From the NCBI GenBank assembly GCA_016840385.1, contig JAEOSL010000006.1, forward strand, positions 1 through 64,000: DNA of 64,000 nucleotides, given 5' to 3'. The notes under the pieces were generated by a model, which ran no database searches, was not told the origin of the DNA, and was given only the letters and a program-made list of their open reading frames with translations. Shown in pieces: positions 62,436 through 64,000 of this stretch; within the stretch, counting starts at the first letter, position 1; each line of letters begins with the position of its first letter. The translations under genes and the position numbers were made by a program. This DNA is from Candidatus Thorarchaeota archaeon. GTDB lineage: Archaea; Asgardarchaeota; Thorarchaeia; Thorarchaeales; Thorarchaeaceae.

Positions 62436-64000
62436 ATGAGAAAGAATCCAATCTTCTTAGTGTTGCTAGCTATTCTGGTTGCACAACCACTGCTAGTGGG
62501 TAATCTCGGAGTTGTTTCTCCGGGACAAAATGATGGCGTGTTCACACCCGCACTTGGGACTCGACTTGCGCCTGGCGATCACACAAATCATGTACCCATT
62601 CTGATTGATGGAAACGATGATTTTGTATCGCAGGGATGGCCTGGCTCTGGTACATCCGGGGATCCATACATCATTTCAGGTCTGAACATTACTTATGCCA
62701 ATGGGATGATATTAATTTCAATCACCGATACAACAGCATACTTCGTTATCCGTGATTGTTACCTTGATCAGGGATCATCAACAAGGGGGATATTTCTCCT
62801 TAATGCTAGTCAAGGTGTTGTTGAGCACTGTACAGTAAGCGCTCCTACTGAAGGAATATATCTGTATCAATCCAATGATACAACAATTTCACACACCGAG
62901 GCCTATGCCGTTGGGCATTCACTTCTTGTTGAGTACTCATGGAACTGCTTAGTAGAGAACAGTGAATTTGACTCTGAAAACTCTAGAAGCTCATATTGGT
63001 ATGATAGTCCCAATCCTACTCTGAATTATAATTCTTGGAATGCAGACCCTGGTGATGACAACGTAATTGAAATGGACGGATGCAATAACACAGTGATCAC
63101 TCATAGCACAATAGTCGATGGTTTCCGCGGTCTTGCCATGTACAATAGTTATGATGTAGAGATAACAAACCTAACCTTAACAGACGTAACTTATGGAATG
63201 CAATTCGATACATGTGGCGAGATTGATATTGCTGACTCATATAGCGAATCTCCGGAAACAACTCTTTACATGAATATGTGTAACGATTCATCAGTTATCG
63301 ATTCAGAATTCGTATGTGATGATGACGGTGACTATGCTATAGGCATCTACAGCTCTCACAGGTTCACTTTCACTGGTAACTATCTTGCAGATGCTGAAGC
63401 TTATGGAATTGTTGTGAACAATTGTGAGGAGAGCGTCATCAATTCGAATACAGTCTTTGAATGTGAACCAGTTGGAATCCTCATCGAAGATTGCCCTGAT
63501 ACAGAGGTAATTGGTAATACAGTGGATTACTCTGGAGGTTCTGGAATTGAATCACACGATTCTCCCAGATGTACAATAAACAACAATGACATCTACTGGG
63601 CAGAAACCGGTATCTATGGAAATAATCCTGACAATTCAACCTTCATTGGCAATACATTAGAGTATCATCTTGGTGGAATAGTTCTCGAGAATACTCCTGA
63701 GTATGTAAATGTCAGTGATAACCAGATAGATGACGCTGAATATGGTATCTATGTTGTAGAAGGTGAGTGGTGTCGCATCCATGATAACGTTATTTCAAAT
63801 GTTGATGATGGCTTGCATTTTGTATTTGGTGAGGACTTAGATGTCTATAATAATATCATATCTGCTTATGAATATGGAATCTATTTCCAAAATGTTGACG
63901 ATATGCATATACATCATAATACAATCACTGATGCAGATGATGGAATTTACGAATCATCCAATTGTGATAGGATACGAGTTGAGGACAATACACTCGATTC
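62436..64000 (+). CDS. NosD-like beta-helix surface protein (copy 2, cut by window edge)
   Basis: ATG 62436, one base after the previous stop, with GAGGAGG eight bases upstream. 521 codons are visible and the frame is still open at 64000. Signal peptide (FLVLLAILVAQPLLVGNL) and the start TNHVPILIDGNDDFVSQGW parallel copy 1 (TNHVPIIINDNADFGLQGW). The beta-helix rungs continue to the edge (NNCEESVINSNTVFECEPVG, GNTVDYSGGSGIES). Confidence 0.88.
   Translation, partial: MRKNPIFLVLLAILVAQPLLVGNLGVVSPGQNDGVFTPALGTRLAPGDHTNHVPILIDGNDDFVSQGWPGSGTSGDPYIISGLNITYANGMILISITDTTAYFVIRDCYLDQGSSTRGIFLLNASQGVVEHCTVSAPTEGIYLYQSNDTTISHTEAYAVGHSLLVEYSWNCLVENSEFDSENSRSSYWYDSPNPTLNYNSWNADPGDDNVIEMDGCNNTVITHSTIVDGFRGLAMYNSYDVEITNLTLTDVTYGMQFDTCGEIDIADSYSESPETTLYMNMCNDSSVIDSEFVCDDDGDYAIGIYSSHRFTFTGNYLADAEAYGIVVNNCEESVINSNTVFECEPVGILIEDCPDTEVIGNTVDYSGGSGIESHDSPRCTINNNDIYWAETGIYGNNPDNSTFIGNTLEYHLGGIVLENTPEYVNVSDNQIDDAEYGIYVVEGEWCRIHDNVISNVDDGLHFVFGEDLDVYNNIISAYEYGIYFQNVDDMHIHHNTITDADDGIYESSNCDRIRVEDNTLD

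Noticed and set aside
1..64000. Transposase-bearing insertion sequences or tRNA genes as integration sites
   Set aside because: I found no transposase motif, no terminal inverted repeats with target duplication, and no tRNA-like cloverleaf next to the module ends.

Overview
This window looks like a contig from an archaeon, most likely an Asgard (Thorarchaeota-like) lineage. The evidence is an archaeal-type ribosomal protein S19, a 66-residue archaeal histone, an isopentenyl phosphate kinase beside a phytol/dolichol-kinase-like protein, strong GGAGG ribosome binding sites, large secreted beta-helix proteins, leucine-rich-repeat proteins, and a giant surface protein whose cytoplasmic end looks like a longin/roadblock-type domain. 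The lineage is inferred from gene content; no rRNA is present.

Region 1 (1-21,380) is the notable part. The 3' end of the S19 gene (rps19, minus strand, 20970-21380) is copied ten more times to its left, at about 415, 1196, 1894, 3152, 4815, 5454, 6295, 8811, 10597 and (decayed) 13390. Nine copies still encode the S19 C-terminus (GIGATKSSAYVPLK and stop, or one substitution from it), mostly with different synonymous codons. Nearly all are followed by a terminator hairpin, as a real gene end would be. Between copies sit one- to three-gene cargo modules: a histidine kinase, a flavodoxin, membrane proteins, a leucine-rich-repeat protein, zinc ribbons, a Septu-like ATPase/HNH defence pair, and a larger module with a HerA-type DNA-pump ATPase and a LAGLIDADG/HTH protein. 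Three cargo modules keep only the last codons of a relative of that LAGLIDADG protein, just before the next S19 tail. I read this as a serial-insertion array in which each insertion supplied a new S19 tail plus terminator.

Region 2 (21,450-29,900) is chromosomal: a TPR protein, GlmM-like phosphohexomutase, a CTP-dependent phytol/dolichol kinase-like protein, isopentenyl phosphate kinase, and the electron transfer flavoprotein genes etfB and etfA (with ferredoxin domain). The etfA 3' end (last 15 codons plus stop) is itself duplicated. A membrane-protein gene homologous to a cargo gene of the S19 array (1336-1815) lies between the two copies, each followed by its own terminator. Tail-duplicating insertion therefore appears at a second, unrelated gene.

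Region 3 (29,900-43,400) holds a histone, a winged-helix regulator with its partner, a heterodimeric ABC exporter, a flavodoxin, endonuclease III, a CPA-type antiporter, and small metabolic and membrane proteins. Region 4 (43,400-64,000) is dominated by the cell surface: a SGNH-like secreted protein, the 1854-residue Ig-like surface protein, a methyltransferase-like membrane protein, MscL, a winged-helix protein, and a tandemly duplicated operon of a C-terminally anchored surface protein plus a NosD-like beta-helix protein that runs off the right edge.
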